DNA of 64,000 nt from Candidatus Cohnella colombiensis (GCA_029203125.1 CP119317.1:124001-188000), one strand, 5' to 3'; counted from the stretch's first letter, positions 35,523 through 45,300 are shown. The notes: generated from the sequence alone by a model not told the origin. Made by a program: numbers and translations.

Positions 35523-37548
35523 TACTGGAGATAGCATGTTAACCGAATATAGAGAGGTTTTTCTTGAGGAGTTGGAGGAGCAGCTTCAGGTGATGGACGA
35601 TGAAATCCTAAAGCTGGAGCAAGCAGGCTCCGATGAGGTTGTGCAAAGCCTATTTCGTGCGGCTCATACCTTGAAAGGTTCCTCTGCGGTTATGGGTTAT
35701 GAAGATATGAAGCAATTAACCCACCATATGGAGCATCTTCTAGACCAGGTGAGAAGCAAGAAAAGGGAGGTAACTTCTTCGCTTACGGACCTACTCTTCA
35801 AATCTCTCGACTGTTTGAAGCTGTTGAAAAGTGATATTGTCCAAAACGTTGAAACCACAACGGATATTTCAAATTTCGTCCGCGAGCTACAATTGTTCGC
35901 GGAGTCTCCCACGGAGTCTCCCGAGGAGCTTCCGCATCATACAGAGCCAACGTTCCCTTCTTTTCCGGAGCTTAACTTGTCCATGCGTCTAGCTGTACAG
36001 GAAGCACAAGAAAATGGAACCAACGTATTCTGGATTCATGTCCGGATTTCTTTGGATTGTCTAATCAAGGGGGCTAGGGCCTATGTGATCCATTCCAAAT
36101 TATCGGAATGGGGAGAGGTACTACTTTCGTCCCCGGAATTGGATAGCATGGATGAACAATTAAGCGACTCGTTCACGATTGTTACTTTTTTATATGCAGG
36201 GTCTCATCAATCGGAGGACATTCACGCACTTGTTGCCAATTTATCTGACGTGGCGGAGGTTCAGGTTGAAAGGGTAGACATTCAGAAAACGGAGTTCAGG
36301 AATGCCCAAGACGTACAAGCCGTTCCTATAGCTTCTGAAAAGTCCAAGCAGGCGGGGAAAGCTAAATCCTCGCCATCCATCCGGGTGAGTGTGGAACGTC
36401 TGGATCATCTCATGAACCTTGTAGGTGAACTGGTCATTGACCAGACCCGAATCCATCAGATAGAACGAACACAGAAACGACGTTTGGTGGATGAGTCAGT
36501 TGGTGAGCTTGCGGATATTGCTGACCATCTTTCTCGGATCATAGGCGACCTGCAGGAAAGCGTAATGAAAGCAAGAATGCTTCAAATTGAGCAGCTGTTT
36601 AACCGTTTCCCCCGTATGATTAGGGATCTGTCCCGTGACCTAGGTAAGGAACTCGAGCTGATTATGGAGGGGAAAGATACGGAATTGGATCGGACGTTAA
36701 TCGAAGAAATTGCCGATCCAATGATCCACCTCATTCGAAATGCCCTCGATCATGGACTTGAAACTCCGGAGAAAAGGAAGCTCGCGGGCAAGAGTCCCCA
36801 AGGTAAGCTTCTAATTCGAGCGACCCATGAAGATAATCAGGTGGTCATCTGTATTGAGGATGACGGGGCAGGGATAGACCCGGCTAAAATGAAGGCCTCC
36901 GCATTGAACAAAGGGGTAATAACTCAGGAAGAGGCGGAATTACTCAGCGACAAGGAAGCGATAGAGCTGATCTTCCGCCCGGGCTTCTCAACAGCTCAGA
37001 CCGTGAGCGATGTTTCCGGCCGCGGAGTAGGGATGGATATTGTCCGAAGCCATATTGAGAAGATCAATGGTCTCATAGATATCCAAACCAAGTTGGGGCG
37101 GGGAACTCGGTTTCAAATCAAACTTCCATTAACGCTCGCTATTATTGTGGGACTCTTGGTTAAGCTGCAAAATCAAACGTTTATTATTCCTATGAGTAAT
37201 ATCGCCGAGATTGTAAGGGTGACAGAAGATGAGATAAAGAATGTTCAGGGCCGACCGGTTATTTTGATTCGTCATCAAGTGATACCGGTCGTATGGCTGC
37301 ATGACCATTTGGGCATCAACAGAGGGGCCAGAAGAGAGATCGGCAGCAAGAAAACTTTACCTCTAGTGATCGTGGGATCTGCGGAAAAACGTTTAGCTCT
37401 TATTGTCGATGACCTCATCGGTAATCAAGAGATCGTCATAAAATCCCTAGGCTCTTATTTAGGGAAAGTAGACGGGATAGCCGGAGCTACAATATTGGGA
37501 AATGGTGGTGTTGCCTTAATATTAGAAATATCCGCTCTGTTTGACTGA
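35515..37548 (+). CDS. cheA: CheA chemotaxis histidine kinase
   Basis: A CheA of 677 residues from ATG 35515. HPt (about 5-110) with phospho-acceptor His51 in RAAHTLKGSSAVMG; a P2-like CheY-docking region (about 155-265); dimerisation P3 (about 290-345, HLMNLVGELVIDQTRI); HATPase (about 345-530, HLIRNALDHG, EDDGAGID, GRGVGMDIV); and a CheW-like domain (about 535-675). It autophosphorylates on command of the receptor and passes phosphate to CheY. ATG 35536 after CTGGAG is an equally good start. No CheB or CheR gene lies nearby. Confidence 0.94.
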   Translation: MTSTGDSMLTEYREVFLEELEEQLQVMDDEILKLEQAGSDEVVQSLFRAAHTLKGSSAVMGYEDMKQLTHHMEHLLDQVRSKKREVTSSLTDLLFKSLDCLKLLKSDIVQNVETTTDISNFVRELQLFAESPTESPEELPHHTEPTFPSFPELNLSMRLAVQEAQENGTNVFWIHVRISLDCLIKGARAYVIHSKLSEWGEVLLSSPELDSMDEQLSDSFTIVTFLYAGSHQSEDIHALVANLSDVAEVQVERVDIQKTEFRNAQDVQAVPIASEKSKQAGKAKSSPSIRVSVERLDHLMNLVGELVIDQTRIHQIERTQKRRLVDESVGELADIADHLSRIIGDLQESVMKARMLQIEQLFNRFPRMIRDLSRDLGKELELIMEGKDTELDRTLIEEIADPMIHLIRNALDHGLETPEKRKLAGKSPQGKLLIRATHEDNQVVICIEDDGAGIDPAKMKASALNKGVITQEEAELLSDKEAIELIFRPGFSTAQTVSDVSGRGVGMDIVRSHIEKINGLIDIQTKLGRGTRFQIKLPLTLAIIVGLLVKLQNQTFIIPMSNIAEIVRVTEDEIKNVQGRPVILIRHQVIPVVWLHDHLGINRGARREIGSKKTLPLVIVGSAEKRLALIVDDLIGNQEIVIKSLGSYLGKVDGIAGATILGNGGVALILEISALFD

Positions 37549-37628
37549 ACGATTGTGAAGGCAGGTCACCTTTATTGACACGCCCCTATCGATGTGCAGA
37601 GCTACTATCGACAGTTGGAGGCTCACGA

Positions 37629-37651
37629 TAAGGGGGCGAGTTGCCCCCTTA
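37629..37651. terminator. Hairpin after the second xylanase gene
   Basis: TAAGGGGGC / GCCCCCTTA with a 5-base loop, close to the xylanase stop at 37686 and after the cheA stop. The core resembles the terminator at 7434. The T-run is weak on both strands. Confidence 0.6.
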
Positions 37652-37685
37652 GATTTGGAATTTGATTACATAAAACATCTATTAT

Positions 37686-39977
37686 CTAATCGGTAGCTTT
37701 TCCAATAAGGGTTAACACACCGAAAACGGATGTGTCCAAATATCCAGTACCAGTTAGATCGTTCCAAGCTACAACGCTTTGACGAGTTCCAGCTTTAGCA
37801 TCATTAATTTGCACGTCAAAACCTAACTTTGTGTTGTTCATTGGCGTTATATATTTCAACGGGATCATTACTTCTACTGTATAGTTTGTTCCTGAAACTT
37901 TAGTTGCAGAGATGACACCATTTGCGATACTCGTTGGATTAAATGAAGTCTCGTTGTCAAAGTTTATTCTGTACTGTCCATCGTCATCTTGATAGAACGA
38001 TGTTTTAGCATTATTTTGATCTAAGAAGATTTCAACAGAATCCTGTTCCCATGCGTTTGTACTCGTCTTATCAAGCTGTGCATCGCTGACTTGGAATAGA
38101 ACATACAGGTTTTCATTATCCCACAGTGCTTTAGCTACTCCAGTTGCTCCTTTCCAAGCCATCTGATATTGATTCATCGGTATTTCGGGAGTCCCACTCC
38201 AAACATCATCGACGATTCCATCGATGGTAGGATGAGCAAAAGCTGCCGTTACTTGCTTGGCTTCTGTCGACTCAGGCTCATGATCGGCTATGAATGCTTC
38301 TGGATTAATAACTGCATCATAGGCTGGTTTAGCTTGCAGGTCTTTATCGAATAATAACGGATTTGAAGAGGCTCTCCAGCTTGTATTGTCATCCATTCCC
38401 CAGAAGGTAACACGTGTGATATTAGCAGCATGTTCTTTGAAGATCTTAAATAACTGCGCATATAAATACCCCTGAGCATTAGCTTGCTTTTCGGATAACA
38501 CAAAATTGTTTCCGGCCTGAATATCCAGCTCAGTTATGCTAACTTCAACGCCTAAAGATATGAATTTTTCGAGGGACAATTTAACATTGTCTGGATTCGT
38601 ATTTATATTGTAATGGCCCTGCATGCCAATTCCATCGATCAGGAGCTTCCCTGGATGTTTTACCGCATACCTGTCATTGATATCTTTGACCATATTATAG
38701 ATGGCCTGTGCTTTGTTCTGATTATCTTCATTATAATCGTTGTAATAAAGCTTGATGTTCCAATCGGGATGACCGTCTACAACTTCTCTTGCTGCCAAAT
38801 ATGCCTGTTCTAAGTAGTCGTCACCAATAGCCTCGTACCATGGGGATTGTCGCAGCGACGCTTTCCAATCTGTAGGGTTTGTTGGGTTATCGTTCATTGC
38901 TTCATTGACAACGTCCCATGAAATTACTTTATCTTCAAAATGTTCAATAACCGTTTTGATATGATCTCTCATATTGGCGAGAGCTTCATCTCGTGACAAA
39001 GGGGCACCTGCTGCTGTCTTATTCATCCAAGAAGGTGACTGCTGATGCCATACGAGCACATGTCCGTGCATCATCATACCCTCATCTAGGATTTTATCGA
39101 CAAGCGCATCTGCCGCGGTAAAGGTGAAGTTACCCTTTGTTGGCTGGAGTGCATCCGGCTTCATGGCATTGCCTGTAGTTGCGACATTGTGGTGTAACTT
39201 GAGTAGTTCAAGTCTGACTCCTTCTAAGTCTTCTGCAGAAATTGCGTTTCCGATTAAGAAATTGCTTTCATAGGCATCTTTAATCGGAGTAAGAGCTTTT
39301 TGTATGGAAATCGAACCAGAGTCTGTACGTTCAAAGCTGATATCATCAATATAGTAAGAAGCTGTAGCGTTACTAGAGCTTTCAATATAGATGGTTAAAT
39401 ATTCACTACTTACATTGTTATAACGGTAGCTCCCCTCGAATTGAACCCAGCCATCGCTCGTACTAATCGTTTTGGAAGCAAGCGTAACATAATTGGCGCT
39501 GTTTCCGTCACCCACTTGAGTAGACAACTGAAGCTGGGAGCTCTCAGGGGAGATCAGCTTGACCCAAGCCGTAACTTTATATTCATAGCCCTTGTCAACA
39601 TAGGTTTCTACACGCAATGATGGTCCATGCCATGTATCTAATCGGCCCTCTACTTTTAAAGCTTTTGACCCTGCTTCGGTATGATTGCCATCGCCGGTAA
39701 TCGTTAGAGTTTCAGTACCTGCTCTTCCTGAAAAGCCACCTGCCGTGTCATCCTCGAACGTGATTGTTTTGAATTGTGAGGAGGGTGCTCCAGATGTCTC
39801 TGGTCCAGGATTAGGTTCATTGTTAGAGCCATCCTTAGTAGTGTTTAATATATCTCCATTGTAGATGGCAGTATCTGCTGGCGTGTCAGCTCCTTTATTA
39901 AAGGCTAGCCAGCATAACGAAACAAGCACGACCGCTATGAATAAGATCATGATCATTCTTTTGTATTTGCCACTCAT
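37686..39977 (-). CDS. Secreted GH10 xylanase with CBM22 and CBM9
   Basis: A 763-residue xylanase. An N-terminal hydrophobic signal or anchor (about 8-27) is followed by a Thr/Asp/Pro linker, a CBM22-like module (about 70-225, with TITFEDDTAGGFSGRAG), GH10 (about 229-565) with acid/base Glu359 in WDVVNEAMND and nucleophile Glu483 in SITELDIQ, and CBM9 to the end (about 585-760). It cleaves internal beta-1,4-xylan bonds outside the cell. It is a close paralogue of the 7486-12003 enzyme over GH10 and CBM9, but lacks the deacetylase and SLH parts and stops right after CBM9. It is thus released or membrane-held, not S-layer bound. Promoter and cre-like site are shared with the paralogue. Confidence 0.94.
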   Translation of the reverse strand: MSGKYKRMIMILFIAVVLVSLCWLAFNKGADTPADTAIYNGDILNTTKDGSNNEPNPGPETSGAPSSQFKTITFEDDTAGGFSGRAGTETLTITGDGNHTEAGSKALKVEGRLDTWHGPSLRVETYVDKGYEYKVTAWVKLISPESSQLQLSTQVGDGNSANYVTLASKTISTSDGWVQFEGSYRYNNVSSEYLTIYIESSSNATASYYIDDISFERTDSGSISIQKALTPIKDAYESNFLIGNAISAEDLEGVRLELLKLHHNVATTGNAMKPDALQPTKGNFTFTAADALVDKILDEGMMMHGHVLVWHQQSPSWMNKTAAGAPLSRDEALANMRDHIKTVIEHFEDKVISWDVVNEAMNDNPTNPTDWKASLRQSPWYEAIGDDYLEQAYLAAREVVDGHPDWNIKLYYNDYNEDNQNKAQAIYNMVKDINDRYAVKHPGKLLIDGIGMQGHYNINTNPDNVKLSLEKFISLGVEVSITELDIQAGNNFVLSEKQANAQGYLYAQLFKIFKEHAANITRVTFWGMDDNTSWRASSNPLLFDKDLQAKPAYDAVINPEAFIADHEPESTEAKQVTAAFAHPTIDGIVDDVWSGTPEIPMNQYQMAWKGATGVAKALWDNENLYVLFQVSDAQLDKTSTNAWEQDSVEIFLDQNNAKTSFYQDDDGQYRINFDNETSFNPTSIANGVISATKVSGTNYTVEVMIPLKYITPMNNTKLGFDVQINDAKAGTRQSVVAWNDLTGTGYLDTSVFGVLTLIGKATD

Positions 39978-40011
39978 CTAACACATTCCTCCCAAATGAT
40001 TAAACATTGTA

Positions 40012-40025
40012 TAATAGCGCTTACA
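40012..40025 (+). promoter_or_regulatory. cre-like operator of the second xylanase gene
   Basis: TAATAGCGCTTACA matches the CcpA consensus at 12 of 14 positions. The right half AGCGCTTACATTT is identical to the site at 12040. Distance to the -10 box is 43 bases here and 44 there. Confidence 0.6.
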
Positions 40026-40058
40026 TTTTGGTGCGATACTCATCTCTATCTAAAGTTG

Positions 40059-40085
40059 ATTATACCGTGTAATAAAATTGGTTTT
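40059..40085 (-). promoter_or_regulatory. Promoter of the second xylanase gene
   Basis: On the minus strand AAAACCA, an A/T spacer, TTACACGG and a TATAAT -10 box at 40059-40064. Same layout as 12088-12115. Confidence 0.62.
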
Positions 40086-40279
40086 CCCCGTAATAAGTTT
40101 ACAATTCACTATGGTTATTAAACAAATTAACAAATAACTTGGTCACATCAGTGAGAAAGCGGTATGAATGGAATCTCTCTCTTCGCCCAGAAATTCAAAG
40201 CGGACAGATAGACTAATAATAATCGGTATGGTAGTATTCTTGGAATGTTAAAAAATAACTGCATAGATGGGGGTTCATC

Positions 40280-41461
40280 ATGATGAAGAGATCGCTAAGT
40301 ATTTTATTGGCAATTGGATTATTGCTCCAGGCAGGTGCAGTGTCCGCTGCCCAGCAGACGACCAACTGGAGACAGGCGTACAAGGCAAAAATAATAGAGT
40401 ATATACAATCAGATAAATGGGATCAGACGAGTAAAATTTCTATGTTTGATATCGACAGGGACGGCGTTCCAGAATTGTTCGCAGGAGAAGATTACAGATT
40501 GACTAATAATATCGATATGGCTTATACATTCAGAAATGGAAAGCTAGTTGCGTTAACGCACAAAGGACCAGGCTCTGGTTACGGAAGCGTCAATGGGATT
40601 AAACTAGGCTTTCCTTCATTCTCCTTGTATAAACATAAAGAATCTGGAAAGTATAGCATATTTGCTTACGATGGTATGAGCGGTATTGCTGGCTGGGACA
40701 GTCATGAATATCTGATCACACTTAGCGGAAGTGTGCTCAAAACAACGGAGATCAGTGCAAGTTCATACAGTGACGAGACTGGAGATAGTTACACCTTTAA
40801 AGGCAAAGCGGTGAACGAAAAACAATACAGTTCAAATCGCAAACAATATTTTTCGCCCTACACACAAGTGAAAAAGACCACGCCAAGCCTAGAAGGTCTA
40901 GACTTTGTATATCGTAATGAGTCCTATGTGGAAAGAGCGGTAGATCAATATTTGCAAATCAAGACGGTTAATAAGAATAAATTGTATAGTAGCGCAGATG
41001 CATTCATTAAGGAATATAACAAAGACAAGAATTTGATGGATCAAGTTGTAATAGACAAGTATCAAGTTAAGACAGTGAATGGGGTTAAACAGCTAATAGG
41101 GAATACATGGTCGGGTACACTTACTGGAGTAATCAACAATGACAACACTTTGAAAAGCGTTACAATCCGCGAGAAGATGACTTATCCAACGCAACGAGAG
41201 ATCAACGATGCAGCAGAAGCGGGCATGAGTCCAGTACATGGTGCAAGAATCGGACATATCCTAGCAAGCCTTTCACTCGTGTATACACTTGATCCGGACG
41301 GTAATGAAGCTTATGGTGCTACTATAATCAACGATTGGATCAATGCACTTCCTAACAAAAAAACGAGTCAAACCCAGTCTAAAGAGTTTACTAAGAACGG
41401 AATGACTTATAAAATGTGGGTCAAGGATGGCTATTTTAATATCACAGCCACTAAAGCATAA
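40280..41461 (+). CDS. Secreted protein of unknown function, EF-hand-like segment
   Basis: A 393-residue exported protein. The signal peptide is MMKRSLSILLAIGLLLQAGAVSAA (cleavage near residue 24). Residues about 53-64 read DIDRDGVPELF, like a calcium-binding loop of the FG-GAP/EF-hand kind found in lysozyme-inhibitor-like or VCBS proteins. The rest has repeated aromatic/Gly-rich strands without a recognised family. GGGGG precedes the ATG. It is divergent from the second xylanase gene and ends at a hairpin. A role in the wall or polymer binding is only a guess. Confidence 0.65.
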   Translation: MMKRSLSILLAIGLLLQAGAVSAAQQTTNWRQAYKAKIIEYIQSDKWDQTSKISMFDIDRDGVPELFAGEDYRLTNNIDMAYTFRNGKLVALTHKGPGSGYGSVNGIKLGFPSFSLYKHKESGKYSIFAYDGMSGIAGWDSHEYLITLSGSVLKTTEISASSYSDETGDSYTFKGKAVNEKQYSSNRKQYFSPYTQVKKTTPSLEGLDFVYRNESYVERAVDQYLQIKTVNKNKLYSSADAFIKEYNKDKNLMDQVVIDKYQVKTVNGVKQLIGNTWSGTLTGVINNDNTLKSVTIREKMTYPTQREINDAAEAGMSPVHGARIGHILASLSLVYTLDPDGNEAYGATIINDWINALPNKKTSQTQSKEFTKNGMTYKMWVKDGYFNITATKA

Positions 41462-41508
41462 CGAAGAAGAGTAGCCACGGGCTCGTTTCGTATATAATAT
41501 TTAAACTA

Positions 41509-41537
41509 TCAAAGCCAGCCTAATAGGCTGGCTTTGA
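41509..41537 (+). terminator. Hairpin after the secreted-unknown gene
   Basis: TCAAAGCCAGCC / GGCTGGCTTTGA with a 5-base loop. The T tract is short. Confidence 0.7.
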
Positions 41538-41677
41538 TGTGTGAAGCGACGGTAAGTCCATTACCGTGAATCCATAGGACAAACAGTCGCTGCTAAGTGG
41601 TAGATTATGTAATGTTTCCATGATAACCTAGATCGTAACGAATTAAGAAAATTCGACAGATAAGTATGTATTAATTG

Positions 41678-41715
41678 TGCAAACGCTTGCAATTACCGTT
41701 GTGCTAACCTATAAC
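41678..41715 (+). promoter_or_regulatory. Promoter of the YesMN operon overlapped by a cre site
   Basis: A -35 TTGCAA (41687-41692), a 17-base spacer and a -10 TATAAC (41710-41715). TGCAAACGCTTGCA (41678-41691) matches the CcpA consensus in 13 of 14 positions and overlaps the -35, so glucose repression by blocking polymerase is expected. Confidence 0.72.
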
Positions 41716-41736
41716 TGAATTAAAGGGGGAGGAACG

Positions 41737-43521
41737 GTGCATCGTTACGCCAGAAGATTCAACGACATGAAACTGCGCAACAAAATGGTGTGGTCCTACA
41801 TGCTGGTTTTTATTTTGCCAATCATGGTTATCGGATTTTTTGTCGTTCAGGAATTCCGGCAAACAGCGCTGGAACATGCAACCCAACAATCGGAGAGCAC
41901 GGTGGAGCGCGTCGCTAGCCGCGTTCATGAGCTTTTGAGCGTCCCCGTGCTGCTGGCCAACCAGCTCACTCTCGACTCCGATCTGGCGGATGTTGCAACA
42001 ACCAATTACCAGAGTGTCTATCAAGTTGTAGATGCATATCGTAACTATAAAAAATTCAAAACTTTTCTCGATTTCAATACAGAAGTGAAACGCTTCAAAA
42101 TATACGTGGATAATCCGACGTTGATCGACAATTGGGAGTTTACCCCGCTCGACGAGCAAACCCGGGCAACGTTCTGGTACCGCGCAGCGATCGAGCAAAC
42201 AGGACGACTCGGCTGGTATTACTTCAAGAGCATATCTCGTTCGTCGGACAGCATGCTGAGTCTTGTCCGAAGCGTCTATTTCCCCGAGAATAGATCGGTC
42301 GGTTTACTGCAAATCGACGTCAACACGACAGAATTGAGCGCGTTCCTTAGACAGGAAGAACCGGAAATTGCGCTTGCCGATGAGATGGGTATCGTCGTTG
42401 CCTCGAATCGCTCGGAGATGATAGGCAAAGGGCTTGCCGATTTGGCATGGGGGGAGCAGATTGCGGGCCTTGGTCCCGGCAAGTACGAGCTGTCAGCGAA
42501 TGGCGTTGTATCCAAAGTAATCGTGGAAAACATATGGCCGGAGAATAGCTATAACGACCTTAAGATTGTATCCGTTTTTCCGGTCGAGAGCATCATGAAG
42601 GAAGCAAACCGAATTACGTCGGTCGGATTTCAGATTCTCATTGTCGTTTTTTTAGTTGCGCTCGTGCTCATCTACTCGATTTGCACTGTTCTGACTAACC
42701 GTTTGCTGAAGTTCAACAAGCAGATCAGCAAAGTATCAATGGGTAATTTCAATACAGAGCTCATCGTGGACGGGAACGACGAGATCGGACAGATCAAGCG
42801 TCAGTTCAACCAAATGGTCGGCAGTATTCGGGAATTGATGGAGGAAGTGCAAGCTTCATCCGAGCTCACCCGTAATATGGAGCGGAAGCAGAACGAGATC
42901 CAACTGAAGATGCTGGCAAGCCAGATCAATCCTCACTTCTTGTACAACGCGTTGGAATCAATCCGAATGAAGGCGCATGTGAAGGGGGAGAAGGAAATTT
43001 CCCAAACGGTAAAAATGCTGGGTAAGCTCATGAGAAAAAACCTGGAATTAACCGGGAAAGAAATTCATTTACTCGAGGAATTCGACATCATCCGTTGCTA
43101 TCTTGAAATTCAGAAGTTTCGTCATGAGGACCGGATTTCGTTCGAGCTTTATCTCGACCCGGCTGCGGAGAAAGCGAAAATCATGCCACTTTTGATCCAG
43201 CCACTCGTCGAGAACTCAGTCGTGCACGGACTGGAGAAGGCGATTGGCGGAGGTACAGTCGCTGTCAGAGCTTGGCTGGAGGATGATAAATTGAACGTGA
43301 TCGTCGAAGACGACGGAATCGGCATGACGGAGACGAAGTTTGAAGAAGTGCTTCGCTCACTGTCGGATGAGAAAGCAGAACGCATTGGTTTGCACAACAT
43401 CCAACAAAGGCTGCTGATGACCTATGGAGAGGCATCCGGATTGAAGATGGAGAGCAAATTGAACAAGGGCACCCGGATGTCGTTTATCATACCCGCGGAA
43501 GGAGACGGTAGTGATGTATAG
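41737..43521 (+). CDS. YesM-type sensor histidine kinase
   Basis: A 594-residue membrane kinase of the YesM/LytS class. TM1 (about 22-42), a Cache-like outer domain (about 45-290), TM2 (about 293-316), HAMP (about 317-370), His_kinase with His400 in SQINPHFLYNALESIRM, and HATPase (QPLVENSVVHGLEKA, DDGIGM). The start is GTG at 41737 after GGGGGAGGAAC. It overlaps the YesN gene by about eight bases and forms a two-component system likely to sense an oligosaccharide. The neighbouring transporter at 45301 is the probable target. Confidence 0.93.
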   Translation: MHRYARRFNDMKLRNKMVWSYMLVFILPIMVIGFFVVQEFRQTALEHATQQSESTVERVASRVHELLSVPVLLANQLTLDSDLADVATTNYQSVYQVVDAYRNYKKFKTFLDFNTEVKRFKIYVDNPTLIDNWEFTPLDEQTRATFWYRAAIEQTGRLGWYYFKSISRSSDSMLSLVRSVYFPENRSVGLLQIDVNTTELSAFLRQEEPEIALADEMGIVVASNRSEMIGKGLADLAWGEQIAGLGPGKYELSANGVVSKVIVENIWPENSYNDLKIVSVFPVESIMKEANRITSVGFQILIVVFLVALVLIYSICTVLTNRLLKFNKQISKVSMGNFNTELIVDGNDEIGQIKRQFNQMVGSIRELMEEVQASSELTRNMERKQNEIQLKMLASQINPHFLYNALESIRMKAHVKGEKEISQTVKMLGKLMRKNLELTGKEIHLLEEFDIIRCYLEIQKFRHEDRISFELYLDPAAEKAKIMPLLIQPLVENSVVHGLEKAIGGGTVAVRAWLEDDKLNVIVEDDGIGMTETKFEEVLRSLSDEKAERIGLHNIQQRLLMTYGEASGLKMESKLNKGTRMSFIIPAEGDGSDV

Positions 43522-45046
43522 CATATTAATCGTAGACGACGAGCCGTTGATCCGGGAAGGGTTGCGGACGATCATAGATTGGGAGGAGCATGGCTTTCGG
43601 GTTGTGGATGTCGCTTCCGACGCTGCGGAAGCGCTACGCAAGCATCAACAGCTGGAGCCTAGCCTGATGATCGTCGACATTCGCATGCCGGGAATGGACG
43701 GCCTTGAGCTGCTGCGTAAAATTCACGAGCAATACCGGCCATGTCCTCATTTTCTGATTCTTAGCGGGTATGCTGATTTCGAATACGCGCGCACGGCGTT
43801 GCAATTGAAGGTCGACGGCTATTTACTTAAGCCGATCGATGAGGATGAACTCATTAGCTATCTGCGCAAGGTCAAAGATGAGATAGATGAAGATAATCGC
43901 GTAATCAACCGAGGCCGGGATCGGGACTGGGAAAGCCGGATCTTAGAGCTACTATCTGGGAAAGATCCGGTGCCGATCGGAACGAACGATTGGAATTGGT
44001 CATCTTATGAGATCGCCCTCGTCAAGCCTCTGAGTCGTGAAGAAATCGACGCAGCAACGATCGCCCAAGTCAAACGGCTGTTGGCAGAGTCCTTCGATCA
44101 TACAGGCAGAGGAATCGTGTTCTCCATTGACTCTTATGTCGGCGTGCTCTTAAAGGAGACTGCGGAGTCACCGTCCAAGCACCGCGCGACCTACAATCTA
44201 ATCAACGAGGCTTGTGGGAAATGCGGGCTAGATTTCATCGTGGTCGCGGGAGGCGCGGTACCTAAACCTGAGCTGCTAGGGCGTTCTTACGAACGGGCTT
44301 GCTCGCTCATAAAGCAACGTTTTCTGTATTCGGGAGGTAAGCTTCATCTTGCAGAACCTGAACTGCAAGGCAACGGAACGGATTCGGAAGCCATCTCCGC
44401 GGACGACAAGCTGTTCCTAGCCTTGGATGCCGCAAATCCGAAAGCCGCCGAGGACGCTTTGCACGGGATGGGCTCAAGCTGGTTGGCTGCGGGAGCGAAC
44501 GAACTGGAGATCAAGGGAGGCTTCGTCTCAAAAATGTCGGCTACGATTTCCAGATTGTCGCTGAACAGGCCAGAGCTGCGGGAACATGTTCAAACGTATA
44601 ATGCGGAAGTGACCGCGTTATACGGTGAATACCGATACGAGCACTTGCTGAAGAAACTGTCCTCGATTTGCATGGGGATTTGCGACAAGCTGAACGAGAA
44701 GGATGCGGGACCGGATAAACAAGTCCGTAAAATGATCGAGCTCATCCATCGCAACAGCTCCGATCACCTGAGGCTGGAAACGTTGGCCGAAGCGCTAGGT
44801 TACAACAGTTCTTATTTAGGCAAGCTGTTCAAAAGCACAACCGGCGACAATTTCAACACATATCTGGACAAAGTCAGAATCGATAAGGCGAAGGAATTGC
44901 TCCGTCAAGGAAAAAAAGTATACCAAGTCGCGGAACAGATCGGATATACGAACGTGGATTATTTTCACGCCAAATTTCGCAAGTATGTCGGCTCGTCTCC
45001 GATTTCATTTCGGAAAAACCCCGAGGGAGACGAACCAACCGAGTAA
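43514..45046 (+). CDS. YesN-type response regulator with AraC DNA-binding domain
   Basis: A 510-residue regulator: receiver (about 1-125; DDEPLIREGLR, Asp in MIVDIRMPGMDG, Lys in YLLKPID), a middle linker region (about 130-400) common in this family, and an AraC HTH pair (about 405-505; RNSSDHLRLETLAEALGYNSSYLGK, then IGYTNVDYFHAKFRKYVG). The ATG at 43514 and the GTG at 43511 both lie after AAGGAG. It is partner of the kinase before it, and probably activates the transporter operon at 45301 and perhaps the xylanase genes. Confidence 0.92.
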   Translation: MYSILIVDDEPLIREGLRTIIDWEEHGFRVVDVASDAAEALRKHQQLEPSLMIVDIRMPGMDGLELLRKIHEQYRPCPHFLILSGYADFEYARTALQLKVDGYLLKPIDEDELISYLRKVKDEIDEDNRVINRGRDRDWESRILELLSGKDPVPIGTNDWNWSSYEIALVKPLSREEIDAATIAQVKRLLAESFDHTGRGIVFSIDSYVGVLLKETAESPSKHRATYNLINEACGKCGLDFIVVAGGAVPKPELLGRSYERACSLIKQRFLYSGGKLHLAEPELQGNGTDSEAISADDKLFLALDAANPKAAEDALHGMGSSWLAAGANELEIKGGFVSKMSATISRLSLNRPELREHVQTYNAEVTALYGEYRYEHLLKKLSSICMGICDKLNEKDAGPDKQVRKMIELIHRNSSDHLRLETLAEALGYNSSYLGKLFKSTTGDNFNTYLDKVRIDKAKELLRQGKKVYQVAEQIGYTNVDYFHAKFRKYVGSSPISFRKNPEGDEPTE

Positions 45047-45075
45047 AGCCTAATTTGGGTGACCTGATCGGCATG

Positions 45076-45109
45076 CCGTTTCCATCATCTTTATGGGAAC
45101 GGTTTTTTT
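45076..45109 (+). terminator. Rho-independent terminator after the YesN gene
   Basis: CCGTTTCC / GGGAACGG (one G-U pair) with an 11-base loop, then a run of seven T. It separates the regulators from the transporter. Confidence 0.8.
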
Positions 45110-45252
45110 GTTCATTGTCTGTAAATCCTCCGCAAAGCTGTCTAATGAAGTTGGACCGCGTATTCGGGCATAATCCAGTCCAAGGACTGCGAAGCCGTTT
45201 TTGTTTGTCTGATTTTCACATGAATATTCTACGGATCCTGAGTGTAGCCGAA

Positions 45253-45266
45253 TGAATGCGTTTTCA
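45253..45266 (+). promoter_or_regulatory. cre-like operator of the sugar transporter operon
   Basis: TGAATGCGTTTTCA matches TGWAANCGNTNWCA at 13 of 14 positions, 35 bases before the first permease start. This suggests catabolite repression of the transporter. Confidence 0.65.
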
Positions 45267-45300
45267 TTATTATTGATTAATACAGCAAGGAGGGATTTAC

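Larger units (their letters stand above)
39978..40279. other. Divergent intergenic region, xylanase / secreted unknown
   Basis: 302 bases. Contains the xylanase ribosome binding region, its cre-like site and promoter (left half). The right half is AT-rich with no recognisable element apart from the GGGGG site of the gene at 40280. Confidence 0.6.
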
